From assembly GCF_009193265.1 (NCBI RefSeq), contig NZ_VZZZ01000001.1, positions 930,001-994,000 on the forward strand: a stretch of 64,000 nt of DNA. The letters run 5' to 3'. Under the pieces are notes generated by a model. It made no database searches and was not told the origin of the DNA. It saw only the letters and a list, made by a program, of their open reading frames with translations. How positions within the stretch are numbered: the first letter of the stretch is position 1; the number at the start of each line of letters is the position of its first letter. Of this stretch, positions 54,667 to 63,174 are shown piece after piece. The translations under genes were made by a program, and so were the position numbers. The DNA is from Marinobacter changyiensis. Its GTDB lineage: Bacteria; Pseudomonadota; Gammaproteobacteria; Pseudomonadales; Oleiphilaceae.

Positions 54667-54949
54667 TATATTCTCCCAGTTAAATGTTGGCTTATCGCCA
54701 ACTTCTGTGATCCATAATATCTGAAATAGGAAAATATTGTTGGAGTGAATAATGAAGTTAGATTTTCACTATCACCATCACGAAAATAATTCTCTGCAAA
54801 GACTCCGTCACTAAAGCGCTGCAAGATCAGTGTGTGTAACGTGTGCTGCCTGAGCCAGAGATTTTCTGACAGCATTGTTTCTACTACTCGCCCTTACACT
54901 CCCTGTTTTAACGCCCGGCTCATGCGGCGGGTTTTGTCAGGCATGCCGC
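54667..54949. other. 283-bp gap upstream of the small basic gene
   Basis: No gene is supported. It should hold the promoter of the 53-residue gene on the minus strand. The rest resembles no known feature. Confidence 0.4.
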
Positions 54950-55190
54950 TCAGATAACGGATTCCGAAAATTGCGTAAACACCTCCTCCCCGGTCATGGT
55001 CGGCGTATCATTTACGAACGCATAGCAGTCCGGCTTCTGATCGATAAATATCTGGCTGTTCATTATGAAGCCAGCGTCATTCTCGAATAGCCCGGGTGTA
55101 AGAACGTATTCATCGGTGGGGAGCAGGCGATAGAACAAGTGTGTTCCGCAGGTTGAGCAGAACCCAACACTCAGTGAACCATCTGTCTCC
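54950..55190 (-). pseudogene. GFA-family (glutathione-dependent formaldehyde-activating-like) fragment
   Basis: The minus frame reads SVGFCSTCGTHLFYRLL and continues to TMTGEEVFTQF, the C-terminal half of a GFA protein, with its C-x-x-C zinc motif. The N-terminal half (the first C-x-C/C-x-x-C site) is missing and the frame merges into DUF421-like sequence upstream. It is not functional as it stands. Confidence 0.65.
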
Positions 55191-55310
55191 AGGACAAAGG
55201 GTCCGATTGCCGGAGATGCACAGGAAAACCACCAGCACCACGTAAGTCAGCACACCCACAATCAGCGTGCGAACCAGGCTTGACCACCCGCCGAAAAAGA
55301 TCTGTTCCAC
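55110..55310 (-). pseudogene. DUF421 (YetF-like) membrane protein, truncated to its N-terminus
   Basis: The start at 55310 gives MEQIFFGGWSSLVRTLIVGV followed by a membrane helix and ISGNRTL, the standard opening of DUF421 proteins. After about 40 residues, where F-D-L-V-V-T-x-A-L-G-S is expected, the frame turns into an arginine- and leucine-rich tail read out of phase through GFA sequence. The gene was therefore cut and joined to another fragment near 55190. Confidence 0.65.
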
Positions 55311-55339
55311 GTTGCTCTCCCTTTGCAGAACAAGGATTA

Positions 55340-56143
55340 TCAGGCTTCGACCTCCGCCAGGAACCTTGCAATCTCCGAATTCACGACCTCCGGATGGGTG
55401 ATCGGCCCCATATGGCCAAGGCCGGGAAATTCCGCCACGCGAACCAACGGGAGCACGGGGATCAGGATACGGGCGACGGCATGGGCAGACTCCGGCGACT
55501 GCTCGCCCAACATGTACAGAATGGGGATGTTGAGCGCTGCAAACGCTTCCACGGGCGTGGCTTCGGTGATCAACGCATGTGCCCAGCGGCGGACGTTGAC
55601 GGTCGAACCGGCGATGGCGGGTTTTCGCTGAGAGGGGGTGGCCTGCCAGCTTCCTTTTCCCATCCAGTAATCGATGAAATGTTCAGCCGCACTATCGCGG
55701 TCGCCTGCGTCAAGAGCAGCGCTGGACGCCGCTACCGCGCCGCGAATGCCGTCTGCGCCATTAGGTGGTGGAGTATGGGCATCAACGACAGCGAAAAGTG
55801 TGGGCTCGTAGAGCGCAAGCGCTCGGATCCGATCTGGATCGGCAAGCGCTGCCATCAGGGCAACCGCAGCGCCGTAGGAGTGCCCGATCAGGGTAAGAGG
55901 TGAGCCCGCTTGCGCCATCACGGGCTCAATGAATTCAACCTCATTCTGTAAGGTGATTTCCCGGTCCGAGGTCCAGTCCACGCTTCTTCCGGAGCCGTAA
56001 GAGTCCGGCGCAAAAACGTGATGGGTGGCCTCCAACACCTCCATGAGGTCACGCCACTGGGAGGAACTGGCGGCGTTGGAATGAATGCAGACCACACCGG
56101 GTCCGGATCCGGCTTCACGTACGAAAGGTTGCAGGGTGGGCAT
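55340..56143 (-). CDS. Alpha/beta hydrolase
   Basis: This 267-residue hydrolase has HSNAASSSQWRDL (oxyanion region near 21-33), the nucleophile elbow G-H-S-Y-G-A near 92-97, and the catalytic His in LGHMGP near the C-terminus. CGAGGT lies before the ATG. It resembles small esterases and hydrolases of unclear substrate. It stands alone after the decayed zone. Confidence 0.87.
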   Translation of the reverse strand: MPTLQPFVREAGSGPGVVCIHSNAASSSQWRDLMEVLEATHHVFAPDSYGSGRSVDWTSDREITLQNEVEFIEPVMAQAGSPLTLIGHSYGAAVALMAALADPDRIRALALYEPTLFAVVDAHTPPPNGADGIRGAVAASSAALDAGDRDSAAEHFIDYWMGKGSWQATPSQRKPAIAGSTVNVRRWAHALITEATPVEAFAALNIPILYMLGEQSPESAHAVARILIPVLPLVRVAEFPGLGHMGPITHPEVVNSEIARFLAEVEA

Positions 56144-56270
56144 ATGGCACCTCGAACAACGAAAAAATCGTTAGCACTCTTCAACTAAATCTGCTCAGCG
56201 TAAATCTGCATATCAGCGCAACTCAGCGAAGACGGCCGCCGGAGCGGCCGCGCTTCAGGTGCTAGTAACC

Positions 56271-57224
56271 TCAAGCTTCGATCACACAGTGCTCACAGAC
56301 CTGTTCAATGTGGCGGTGGTCCGTGCCGCAGCAGCCGCCCAGAACCGTGAGCCACGGCAGCAACGCGCGCAGCTCCGCGTATTCCCGCCCCAGTTCGACC
56401 GGATCACCGGCGTCCAGATTTTCAGCGTTATCGAGTTCGGCGTGGCTGCGCCTGGAGGCATTGGCACGTACTGCAAGGATGCGCCGCAGCCAAGGCTCAC
56501 CACTGGCCAATGCCTTGGTGAAGTGGGTAGGGTGGGCACAATTGATCATATAATAAGCTGGCCCGTTACCGGTAGCCTTATCCACGGCCTCGATGGCTGT
56601 GCGCAGGGATACTCCGGTAGGCAGGCGGCCATCAGTCTCCACAGTGAACGAGAGGCATAAGGGTATGCCAGCCGCGTTGGCGGCCCGGGAAATGCCAATG
56701 GCTTCGGGCACGTTAGTGATGGTCATGGCCGTGATCATGTCGGCCGCGCTGTTGGCAAAGGTGTTCACCTGCAGGCTGTGGTAAGTCTGGGCTTCTTCTT
56801 CGCTCATGATCTCTGCCGGGTTGTAGCCGTCGCCCCGGGGGCCGATGCAACCGCTGATGACAACGGGCATCTCCGCGCTCTGGCAGACGGCACGCACCTC
56901 TTCGAGCAACCAGATTGCGTCGGCATTGGCTTTGGTGAGAGCCTCGGTGGAGTAGCCCAGCTTCGCGCCCCAGTCCGGGCTTGCCCGCCAGGTGGGCGCT
57001 TCCAGTATAAAGCCGGTCTGGCCGGCACGGGCAATGCTGGCGTAGCGCAGGAAATACCGGCGCAGGTGGTCGCGGCCTGCTTTGTCCGCCAGCAGCGTGA
57101 ACGCTGCAAAATGGGGGATATCAATGCCATCGTGGAAGATCAGTGTAGTTTCCAGGCCGCCGTCAGTCAGGAAAAGCTGGCCCTGCGTTTGGGGCAGTTT
57201 GCTGCGGTACTTGGTCATCATCAT
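56271..57224 (-). CDS. Homocysteine S-methyltransferase family protein
   Basis: This 317-residue TIM barrel starts with LFLTDGGLETTL and carries the zinc cysteines Cys229 (INCAHP) and Cys298-Cys299 (GGCCGTD), which activate the thiol of homocysteine. It would transfer a methyl group from S-methylmethionine or a betaine-type donor to make methionine. Length and motifs are standard. Confidence 0.9.
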   Translation of the reverse strand: MMMTKYRSKLPQTQGQLFLTDGGLETTLIFHDGIDIPHFAAFTLLADKAGRDHLRRYFLRYASIARAGQTGFILEAPTWRASPDWGAKLGYSTEALTKANADAIWLLEEVRAVCQSAEMPVVISGCIGPRGDGYNPAEIMSEEEAQTYHSLQVNTFANSAADMITAMTITNVPEAIGISRAANAAGIPLCLSFTVETDGRLPTGVSLRTAIEAVDKATGNGPAYYMINCAHPTHFTKALASGEPWLRRILAVRANASRRSHAELDNAENLDAGDPVELGREYAELRALLPWLTVLGGCCGTDHRHIEQVCEHCVIEA

Positions 57225-57409
57225 GTCCCTTCTTGTTTAAAGTGAGCGAGAAGTTGCCCGGAGCAAACGGGTTGCTCGACCGGTTCCTCACTACTGAAGG
57301 CGTGAGAGATGCACTTACATCGTGAGACGAGTAAAATTGATCAACAGGCACACGGTTCTCAGACATGGGACTGAGCCGTTGGGTGCCTCTGGCCAGGTAG
57401 GGCACGCAC

Positions 57410-59242
57410 ATGGCTGCAAGAAACCCGACGCTTATCCTCATGCCCTGCACCACCAGCGGGTTAGCTGAGGAGCAGATCTTCGCCCAAGGCTTTAACGATG
57501 ACCTGCAGGTCGAGCTTGCGCGCTTCGGCTCGCTGGATCTGGTGTGTTGGCAGGCGACGGCAAAGCAGGAATCGCCTCCGGTGGAACGCCCTGAGGCTGA
57601 TCAGAATGGCAGGGCCTTCGTGCTGCGGACCGCATTGCGGCGAACAGACGCCAGCTTGCGCATCACCGCTGGTCTCACCGACGCCCAGAGCGACCGCCAC
57701 GTTTGGAGCCACCGCTATGAAGCACCCACGGCCAAGCTCTATGCCATTGAGGACAGCATCGTCGCGCAGACTGCCGTGGCCCTCGCCGCCCGTCTCGAGG
57801 ACGCGGTGCTGCTGGAATCCCGCAGCAAAGCCATTGAAAATCTTGAGGCCTACGAGCTCTGGATACGCGGCAAATCCCTGCTGCTGAAGGGCACCGCCGA
57901 GGACGACGCTGAGGCCCGCATCCTGCTTGAACGGGCGGTGGCGCTCGACCCCCACTTCGCCAGAGCCTATGGCGGCCTGTCGCTGTCCTGGTTCAATGAG
58001 TGGACCTGTCAGTTCTGGCACGCCTTTGACGCCAATGGCGAGAAAGCCTACAAATTCGCCCACCAAGCCCTTGACCTGGACGACACCGACCCGCTCCTGC
58101 ACGTGGTGATTGGTCGGATACTGCTCCACCGCCGCGACTTCGACCAGGCTGCCTGGTACGTGGACCGGGCGTTGGCGCTCTCGCCCAACCACCCCGATTG
58201 CCTGATTCAGCTGGCGCTTTGCCACGCCTTATTGGGCAACCACGAAAGCAGCATTCAATGCGCAGAAAGAGCATTCCGGTTGCATCCTTTCCATCCCCAA
58301 TGGTATTCCGCCTACGCCTGCGTGCCGTACCTGCTCGCCCGGCGTATCGATGAAGCTATCGAGTTTGCCAGGAACGGCATCGACGTGCCCGTGGTGGACC
58401 TTCCAGCCGGGCTCGCCGCCTGTTACGCCCTGAAAGGACAAATGCAAGAGGCGAGGGTCTGGTACGACAAGTTCGAGGTACTGTTTCGTGCCAAGATCAC
58501 CGGTGGTCGGGAAGCGCGTCCGGGGGAAGCGATTGACTGGCTGCTGGCGGTTAACCCGTTACGCCAGCCCGAAGACATCACCTTCATTCGTGAGGCATTG
58601 GGCCGTGTTGACACCCACCCGGCTTCGACCCTGCCCGCCGCTGATCTGGCAAGCCCGGCAACCCCGCCACCCGCCAAGGAGTCTGCCATCCTTCGCCAGG
58701 GGTCAGGATGGCTGCTGCGATTCAATGGCCAGACCGTGCTACTCCCAGACATGAAAGGCCTGCAGGACATCGTGGTATTGATCGGAAACGCGGGTACCAG
58801 CATTCACTGTTTCGACCTCTCGGGCCACGTCAGAAATGAGAACCGGGATGACGGGGTACTGGACGACAAAGCCCGGGAGGCCTACAAGGCCCGCATCCGC
58901 GAATTGCAGGAAGAACTGGCCGGCGCCGAAGATGATAATGACCTCGGCCGCGTCGAGCAGATACAGACGGAACTCGATACCCTGCTTGAGGCGCTCTCCG
59001 ACGCATTGGGGCTCGGCGGCCGCAGCCGTCGCCTCGGCAGCATGGCGGAGCGGGCCCGGACCACCGTCACCTGGCGAATCCGCTACGCCATCCGTAAAGT
59101 CGAGGCTGTACACGCCCCGCTAGGACGCCACCTGCGAAAGGCCATCCGCACCGGCCTGTACTGCACCTATGAACCCGAGACTCCGGTGAAATGGCGGCTG
59201 TTCCGCAAAATTGGCTCATCCGAGACGGCTTTGAGCGAGTGA
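57410..59242 (+). CDS. TPR-repeat protein of the CadC/adenylate-cyclase-associated type
   Basis: The 610-residue protein has an N-terminal alpha/beta segment (F-N-D-D-L-Q-V-E-L-A-R-F near 28, then RITAGLTDAQSDRHVWSHRYE) like the linker domain found between output domains and TPR arrays in bacterial regulators and class III cyclases. Tetratricopeptide-like helices follow (about 165-400, including A-V-A-L-D-P-H-F-A-R-A-Y-G-G-L), then a C-terminal part with a coiled coil (ELQEELAGAEDD) and a basic end. The usual N-terminal DNA-binding or cyclase domain is absent. It is probably a protein-protein adaptor. Confidence 0.7.
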   Translation: MAARNPTLILMPCTTSGLAEEQIFAQGFNDDLQVELARFGSLDLVCWQATAKQESPPVERPEADQNGRAFVLRTALRRTDASLRITAGLTDAQSDRHVWSHRYEAPTAKLYAIEDSIVAQTAVALAARLEDAVLLESRSKAIENLEAYELWIRGKSLLLKGTAEDDAEARILLERAVALDPHFARAYGGLSLSWFNEWTCQFWHAFDANGEKAYKFAHQALDLDDTDPLLHVVIGRILLHRRDFDQAAWYVDRALALSPNHPDCLIQLALCHALLGNHESSIQCAERAFRLHPFHPQWYSAYACVPYLLARRIDEAIEFARNGIDVPVVDLPAGLAACYALKGQMQEARVWYDKFEVLFRAKITGGREARPGEAIDWLLAVNPLRQPEDITFIREALGRVDTHPASTLPAADLASPATPPPAKESAILRQGSGWLLRFNGQTVLLPDMKGLQDIVVLIGNAGTSIHCFDLSGHVRNENRDDGVLDDKAREAYKARIRELQEELAGAEDDNDLGRVEQIQTELDTLLEALSDALGLGGRSRRLGSMAERARTTVTWRIRYAIRKVEAVHAPLGRHLRKAIRTGLYCTYEPETPVKWRLFRKIGSSETALSE

Positions 59243-59253
59243 AAAACACCCGA

Positions 59254-59619
59254 CTATGAGCCGGGCTCCTTCAGATTTTCAAAGGCTTCCGGGTAGCGGC
59301 GCTTCATCCGGGTGAGCCGGTAGATAGTGATGAAGCTGGTGACCACCACCAGGTTCACAGCCAGTACCGCCAGCATCACCAGCCAATTGCCAAGGTAGCG
59401 ACGGGCCAGAATGATACGGCCAATCACCAGCAGGCTCAGGACGGCCGCCGTCCAGCTGCCGAACAGGGCAAACTGCAGCGCAAAGGCCACGTTTGCAGAA
59501 ATCAGCAGCCCCATCAGGCGGTCATCCCGCTTGCTGGCAAAGCCGACAAGGCAGAACCCCAGTGCAATCAGGCTGACGAGCTGGCCCGCCATGTCGGTAT
59601 AGCTCATCCCCTCAAGCAT
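59254..59619 (-). CDS. YgjV-family inner-membrane protein
   Basis: The 121-residue protein has four membrane helices. GQLVSLIALGFCLVGFASKRD at the N-terminus matches the YgjV (Imp-YgjV) family. It is shorter than E. coli YgjV (about 180 residues) and ends in a basic tail. Two ATG codons (59619 and 59607) are possible. Function unknown. Confidence 0.72.
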   Translation of the reverse strand: MLEGMSYTDMAGQLVSLIALGFCLVGFASKRDDRLMGLLISANVAFALQFALFGSWTAAVLSLLVIGRIILARRYLGNWLVMLAVLAVNLVVVTSFITIYRLTRMKRRYPEAFENLKEPGS

Positions 59620-59664
59620 GACGAACCATCAGGGACAGCAGAGAATGGTTGCGAAAAGCCCGGA

Positions 59665-59874
59665 TCACCGTCTGCGATAATCCGGATCGGTCCAGCAAAG
59701 CGGCAGGGATTCCCCTGACGGGAAGTTCAGACCGGCTTTTTCGAAAGCCTCCGGATCCTGGGCCTCCTCACCGAAGTGCAGGCTGCCTTTGACCGTGGAT
59801 TTATTGGGATCAAACAGCGCCTTGATGTCCAACACCTCGATCATATGACCGGTCGATTTTTCGGCGAGAAACAT
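59665..59874 (-). CDS. Small conserved hypothetical protein
   Basis: I start this 69-residue protein at the ATG 59874, which has a strong GGGAGG upstream. The longer frame from 59955 adds 27 residues without support. It begins MFLAEKSTGHMIEVLDIKAL and ends with PLCWTDPDYR. It is acidic and soluble. I do not recognise a family with confidence. Confidence 0.68.
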   Translation of the reverse strand: MFLAEKSTGHMIEVLDIKALFDPNKSTVKGSLHFGEEAQDPEAFEKAGLNFPSGESLPLCWTDPDYRRR

Positions 59875-59980
59875 ATATCCCTCCCGGATTTCCCTGATGG
59901 TAAATGAAACGATCCAACTCGCGAACCCAAGCTTCCTCAAGTTGAGTGTATTCACTTGGGACGAAGCTGTAATCCGGCGA

Positions 59981-60317
59981 CTAGCTCAACAATTGCTTCG
60001 CTGATTGAAAGCGCTCTTCCACCACTTGGGGTCGGTCTTGAGCCAAGCGGCACAGGGCCGACCCCAAGTGGTCCAGACAGGTCAGTGCCGTGAATGGATC
60101 ATTGAGCCCTGGGGAGAGGGCTCGTATTGCAATTTCGATCAGCTGGTTGACCGCAAACTCGATGTCCTGGCCGGGCGCACGCTGGTTGCCCAAGGCGAAC
60201 GCGGCATTGATGCGATCCATCAGCTGCCCGGTTACCCTGTTTGCTGGCCACACCAGCGCCAGCGGGCGCGTGGCCACGACATAGGAAGTCTGCGTCGGGA
60301 GGCTCCGTCAGAACCCG
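59981..60317 (-). pseudogene. DUF2254 membrane protein, C-terminal fragment
   Basis: The minus frame after a TGA near 60320 reads QRAPGQDIEFAVNQLIEIA and RALSPGLNDPFTALTCLDHL, the conserved cytosolic end of DUF2254 proteins. The preceding membrane domain (300 or more residues) is missing, and the PfkB gene begins directly next to it. It is a relic. A short GTG-started product (60277) could be made but would lack the membrane part. Confidence 0.65.
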
Positions 60318-60348
60318 AGGTGCTCCCCCTCCACTCGTATATCCTACG

Positions 60349-61371
60349 TCATGGGCTTCGTCTGACTTGGACGAAAAGCTCATCAATACGAGTCTGGGCG
60401 GGAATCCGGCTCCCCGGCGTGCTGATTGCCGCCGCTGCGCCGGCAACACCGTAGGCCAGTGCGTCTGCTTCAGAGCGGCCCTGATTCAGGCTGTGCACCA
60501 TCAGCGATACGAAACTGTCACCAGCGCCAACATGGCTCACCACCTCAACCGGAGGGGGGATGGCTTGCAATTGCTGTCCGTCAGCCGTCGCCATGAGGGC
60601 CCCCTTGTCGCCCTGGGTGACAACCAACAGTTCCGCAGCGCCTTTTCGCACCAGTTCCGACATCAAAGCCAACTGGCTTTCAGGCTGCCAGTCCCCGGAA
60701 TATCCCAGCTGGGCCAGTTCCTTGCGGTTGAGCTTTGCCAGGTAGACGCCCGCGCAGAGCGTCGGCCCCAGGGCCCGACCGGATGTATCCAGAATAACCC
60801 GGATGGATCGCGTCGAAGCTTCACTGGCAAGCCGGGCATGGAAGTCGTCCGGTGCGCCGGAAGGCAGGCTGCCGCTGAGAACCAGGTAGCGCGTCTTGTT
60901 ACTGACATGGCGGATGGCGGACTGGCAGGCGCGCCATTCCCGTTCGCTGATCTCCTCACCCGGGAACACAAAATGAAACATGCGACCGGTCGAAGTCTCG
61001 GTCAGCGCCAGATTCTGGCGTGTTGGATTATTGACGGGAATGCGCTCATAGGAAATCGATTCGCTGCGCAGCATCGATTCGATCATGTCGCCGCAGGAGC
61101 CGCCGCCGGGGAAGACGGCATGAACACGATCGCCCAGGACATGCAGATTACGGGCAACATTGATGCCACCCCCGCCGGGCTCTCGGCCGACTTCGCGACA
61201 GCGAGTCTTGGCATCTTCGACCAGGTGGTCGGTGGTGCCGTATAGATCCAACGATGGATTCATCGTCAGGGTCGTGATGATGGTATTGATAACGCCACCT
61301 GTCTCAGTGCGCCTGTACGTTCCCCTTCTACTCCCGTGACATGCGCTCAGTGAAGTTATAACTCCGGGCAT
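60349..61371 (-). CDS. PfkB-family sugar kinase (6-phosphofructokinase II-like)
   Basis: This kinase of about 340 residues has TLTMNPSLD near the N-terminus, GGGGINVARNL (sugar binding) and the anion-hole/catalytic motif GAGDSFVSLMV, with the catalytic Asp near the C-terminus. It belongs with tagatose-6-phosphate and phosphofructokinase II enzymes. The start is unresolved: family members begin close to INTIITTLTMN, but no ATG, GTG or TTG lies there, so the nearest ATG (61371) puts the start inside the upstream gene. Confidence 0.83.
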   Translation of the reverse strand: MPGVITSLSACHGSRRGTYRRTETGGVINTIITTLTMNPSLDLYGTTDHLVEDAKTRCREVGREPGGGGINVARNLHVLGDRVHAVFPGGGSCGDMIESMLRSESISYERIPVNNPTRQNLALTETSTGRMFHFVFPGEEISEREWRACQSAIRHVSNKTRYLVLSGSLPSGAPDDFHARLASEASTRSIRVILDTSGRALGPTLCAGVYLAKLNRKELAQLGYSGDWQPESQLALMSELVRKGAAELLVVTQGDKGALMATADGQQLQAIPPPVEVVSHVGAGDSFVSLMVHSLNQGRSEADALAYGVAGAAAAISTPGSRIPAQTRIDELFVQVRRSP

Positions 61372-62344
61372 TGTGCGCAATCAGATCCTGAAGCAGGGCC
61401 AGAACAAGGGCCGTTCCGGATTCCACAGCGGTGTTGTGCTGCCCGATCTGTTCGCGTAGCGCTTTGGCGGTGTTGTGGCAGATCAGCGGTGGGCGGTGCA
61501 CCGGCTGGCTCGCCAGGAAGAGACCGTTACGGACGTCGTAGAGCTCCTTGAAACAGTCTGCCGCCTCAGGAATGGCGCCAAGAACCAACTGACCGCGATT
61601 GCGCAGTTGTTCCAGACTCCGGGTTTCACGGCAGTCCAGCAGCACCTCGAGCTGGTACATGACCAGAAGCACGGTTCTGGCGCTGTATTCCTGGCGTTGT
61701 TCGGCAACTTTCAAAAGCGTGAAGAGTACCCGATTGATATCCTTGATGGCCGTATCAGCCCTGGCGACACCAGTATGCTCGAGCCAGGTCCAGACCGTCT
61801 CCAGTCCGGGGCTACCGAGTTTAGGCCATTCGTTTGACGTGGCAGTTTTTAACGCCCCACGAAAGATCTGGGCATCGAACTGCTGTGCCTCAAATCGGTG
61901 TGCACCCTCGCCAGTGAAGCGTGCATCAAGAACCTGGAAGGCACCGGGGTGGATGATATTGGTGGCCATCACCAATTGATGAAGAAAAACCGTAGCAACC
62001 TGGTAGCTTTCCAATTCCTCCAGAGCATGCTCCTGGCCGGTTACAGTGATGGCAAGCTCGGCGTCGATGCGGTTACCCGGGTTGTCGATATACGCCCGAC
62101 GCTGTTCACTGAAACTCTGTGACTGGTCTCTGGCGCTCTCCATGGCGTGCAGCAGGGAGCTGCTGTCCAGGGAAATACTGTACGCCCGGGCGACGCCCTT
62201 GATTCCACTCTGGGCCTGGAAGGACCGCTCCCTGAAAAAGGTGCCAATTTGCTGCCACAGCGCAATGATCTGCTCTGTACCTCTGGCATTCGCCGGCGGT
62301 AGGGCATTGCCGATATGCAACTTGATGGTTCTTGATGAAGCCAT
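61328..62344 (-). CDS. Hypothetical protein, 338 residues
   Basis: The protein is soluble and mostly helical. AAGGAG precedes the ATG. I do not recognise a family. The C-terminal third has LYDVRNGLFLASQPVHRP, reminiscent of HEPN-like R-N...H motifs but with the wrong spacing, so this is not a call. It overlaps the PfkB reading frame by about 44 bp, suggesting one transcript. Confidence 0.65.
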   Translation of the reverse strand: MASSRTIKLHIGNALPPANARGTEQIIALWQQIGTFFRERSFQAQSGIKGVARAYSISLDSSSLLHAMESARDQSQSFSEQRRAYIDNPGNRIDAELAITVTGQEHALEELESYQVATVFLHQLVMATNIIHPGAFQVLDARFTGEGAHRFEAQQFDAQIFRGALKTATSNEWPKLGSPGLETVWTWLEHTGVARADTAIKDINRVLFTLLKVAEQRQEYSARTVLLVMYQLEVLLDCRETRSLEQLRNRGQLVLGAIPEAADCFKELYDVRNGLFLASQPVHRPPLICHNTAKALREQIGQHNTAVESGTALVLALLQDLIAHNARSYNFTERMSRE

Positions 62345-62533
62345 GGTTACTCCTTGAAACAGCGCCCGATTGAAGAGACGCGTCTAAACTCGAGTGTAGC
62401 CGAAAACAGTTGCGCATGCTGCCGCTATTGGTGTAGCGGAATTGATCGTGGTCAATACATCTTGCTGAAACGTTTTCCAGCAGGTAGGGCTCCCTATTGG
62501 GACCGGACGAATACCCGGAATCCCCCCATTGTT

Positions 62534-62911
62534 TCAGCCAGCTGAAGGTAGATTGCCTCCCAGCATGTTTTCAACCACTGCCGCGTTATAGAAGGCTTCA
62601 ACCGTCTGTATTTTATCGTTCCGGACACGAAACCAGACGGCAAGCCGCACATCCCCGATCGGTTCAAAGTTGGTCCGGTAATCCAGGATCGCGAACACGT
62701 GCTCCCCGTCGGCACTGAGCTGACGGAGGATCAGGTCTTTCTGAATGGCAACCATACCGAATTGGTAGGCCAGCATGTCATCGGGGCTAAGGAAGCGCAT
62801 ATTCGGCCCCACATATTCGAACCCCTCAGCAGCCAGCAAGGCCTTTGCCTCATCAAGACGCTGGGCATGGATATCAGCAATGTACTGGGCCACGATGTCT
62901 TTTGGCTGCAT
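62534..62911 (-). CDS. SnoaL/NTF2-like protein
   Basis: The 125-residue protein has the cone-shaped NTF2 fold pattern: a first long helix (YIADIHAQRLDEAKALLA), then strands with VWFRVRNDKIQTVEAFYN at the end. Such proteins include small isomerases and ligand-binding proteins. No specific catalytic set is recognised. GGAG precedes the ATG. Confidence 0.78.
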   Translation of the reverse strand: MQPKDIVAQYIADIHAQRLDEAKALLAAEGFEYVGPNMRFLSPDDMLAYQFGMVAIQKDLILRQLSADGEHVFAILDYRTNFEPIGDVRLAVWFRVRNDKIQTVEAFYNAAVVENMLGGNLPSAG

Positions 62912-63174
62912 GAATAGACTCCACTTCTGGGATTAGGACGATTTGAATGCCAGGATTCGCGAAGATGCCAAAAAATTGCGAGCCCACTTCACCTGTATAC
63001 CAAAAAGCGGGCGGTGACACATGAGTTTGTGGGTACTATTTCCTGGAGCGCAGCTTTGCTGCGCTGAAGTGCCGCAATTTGTTATGCATTGCGGGAAGAC
63101 TCGACGCTATGCCGGAGAACGGATACATGCTATCAATAAGGCATCACTGCAACGCTTGAAGCAGGTAACTAAAG

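Noticed and set aside
61328..61500. HEPN toxin motif in the 338-residue hypothetical protein
   Set aside because: The R-N to H spacing is about ten residues, not the four to six required, and no antitoxin partner is seen.
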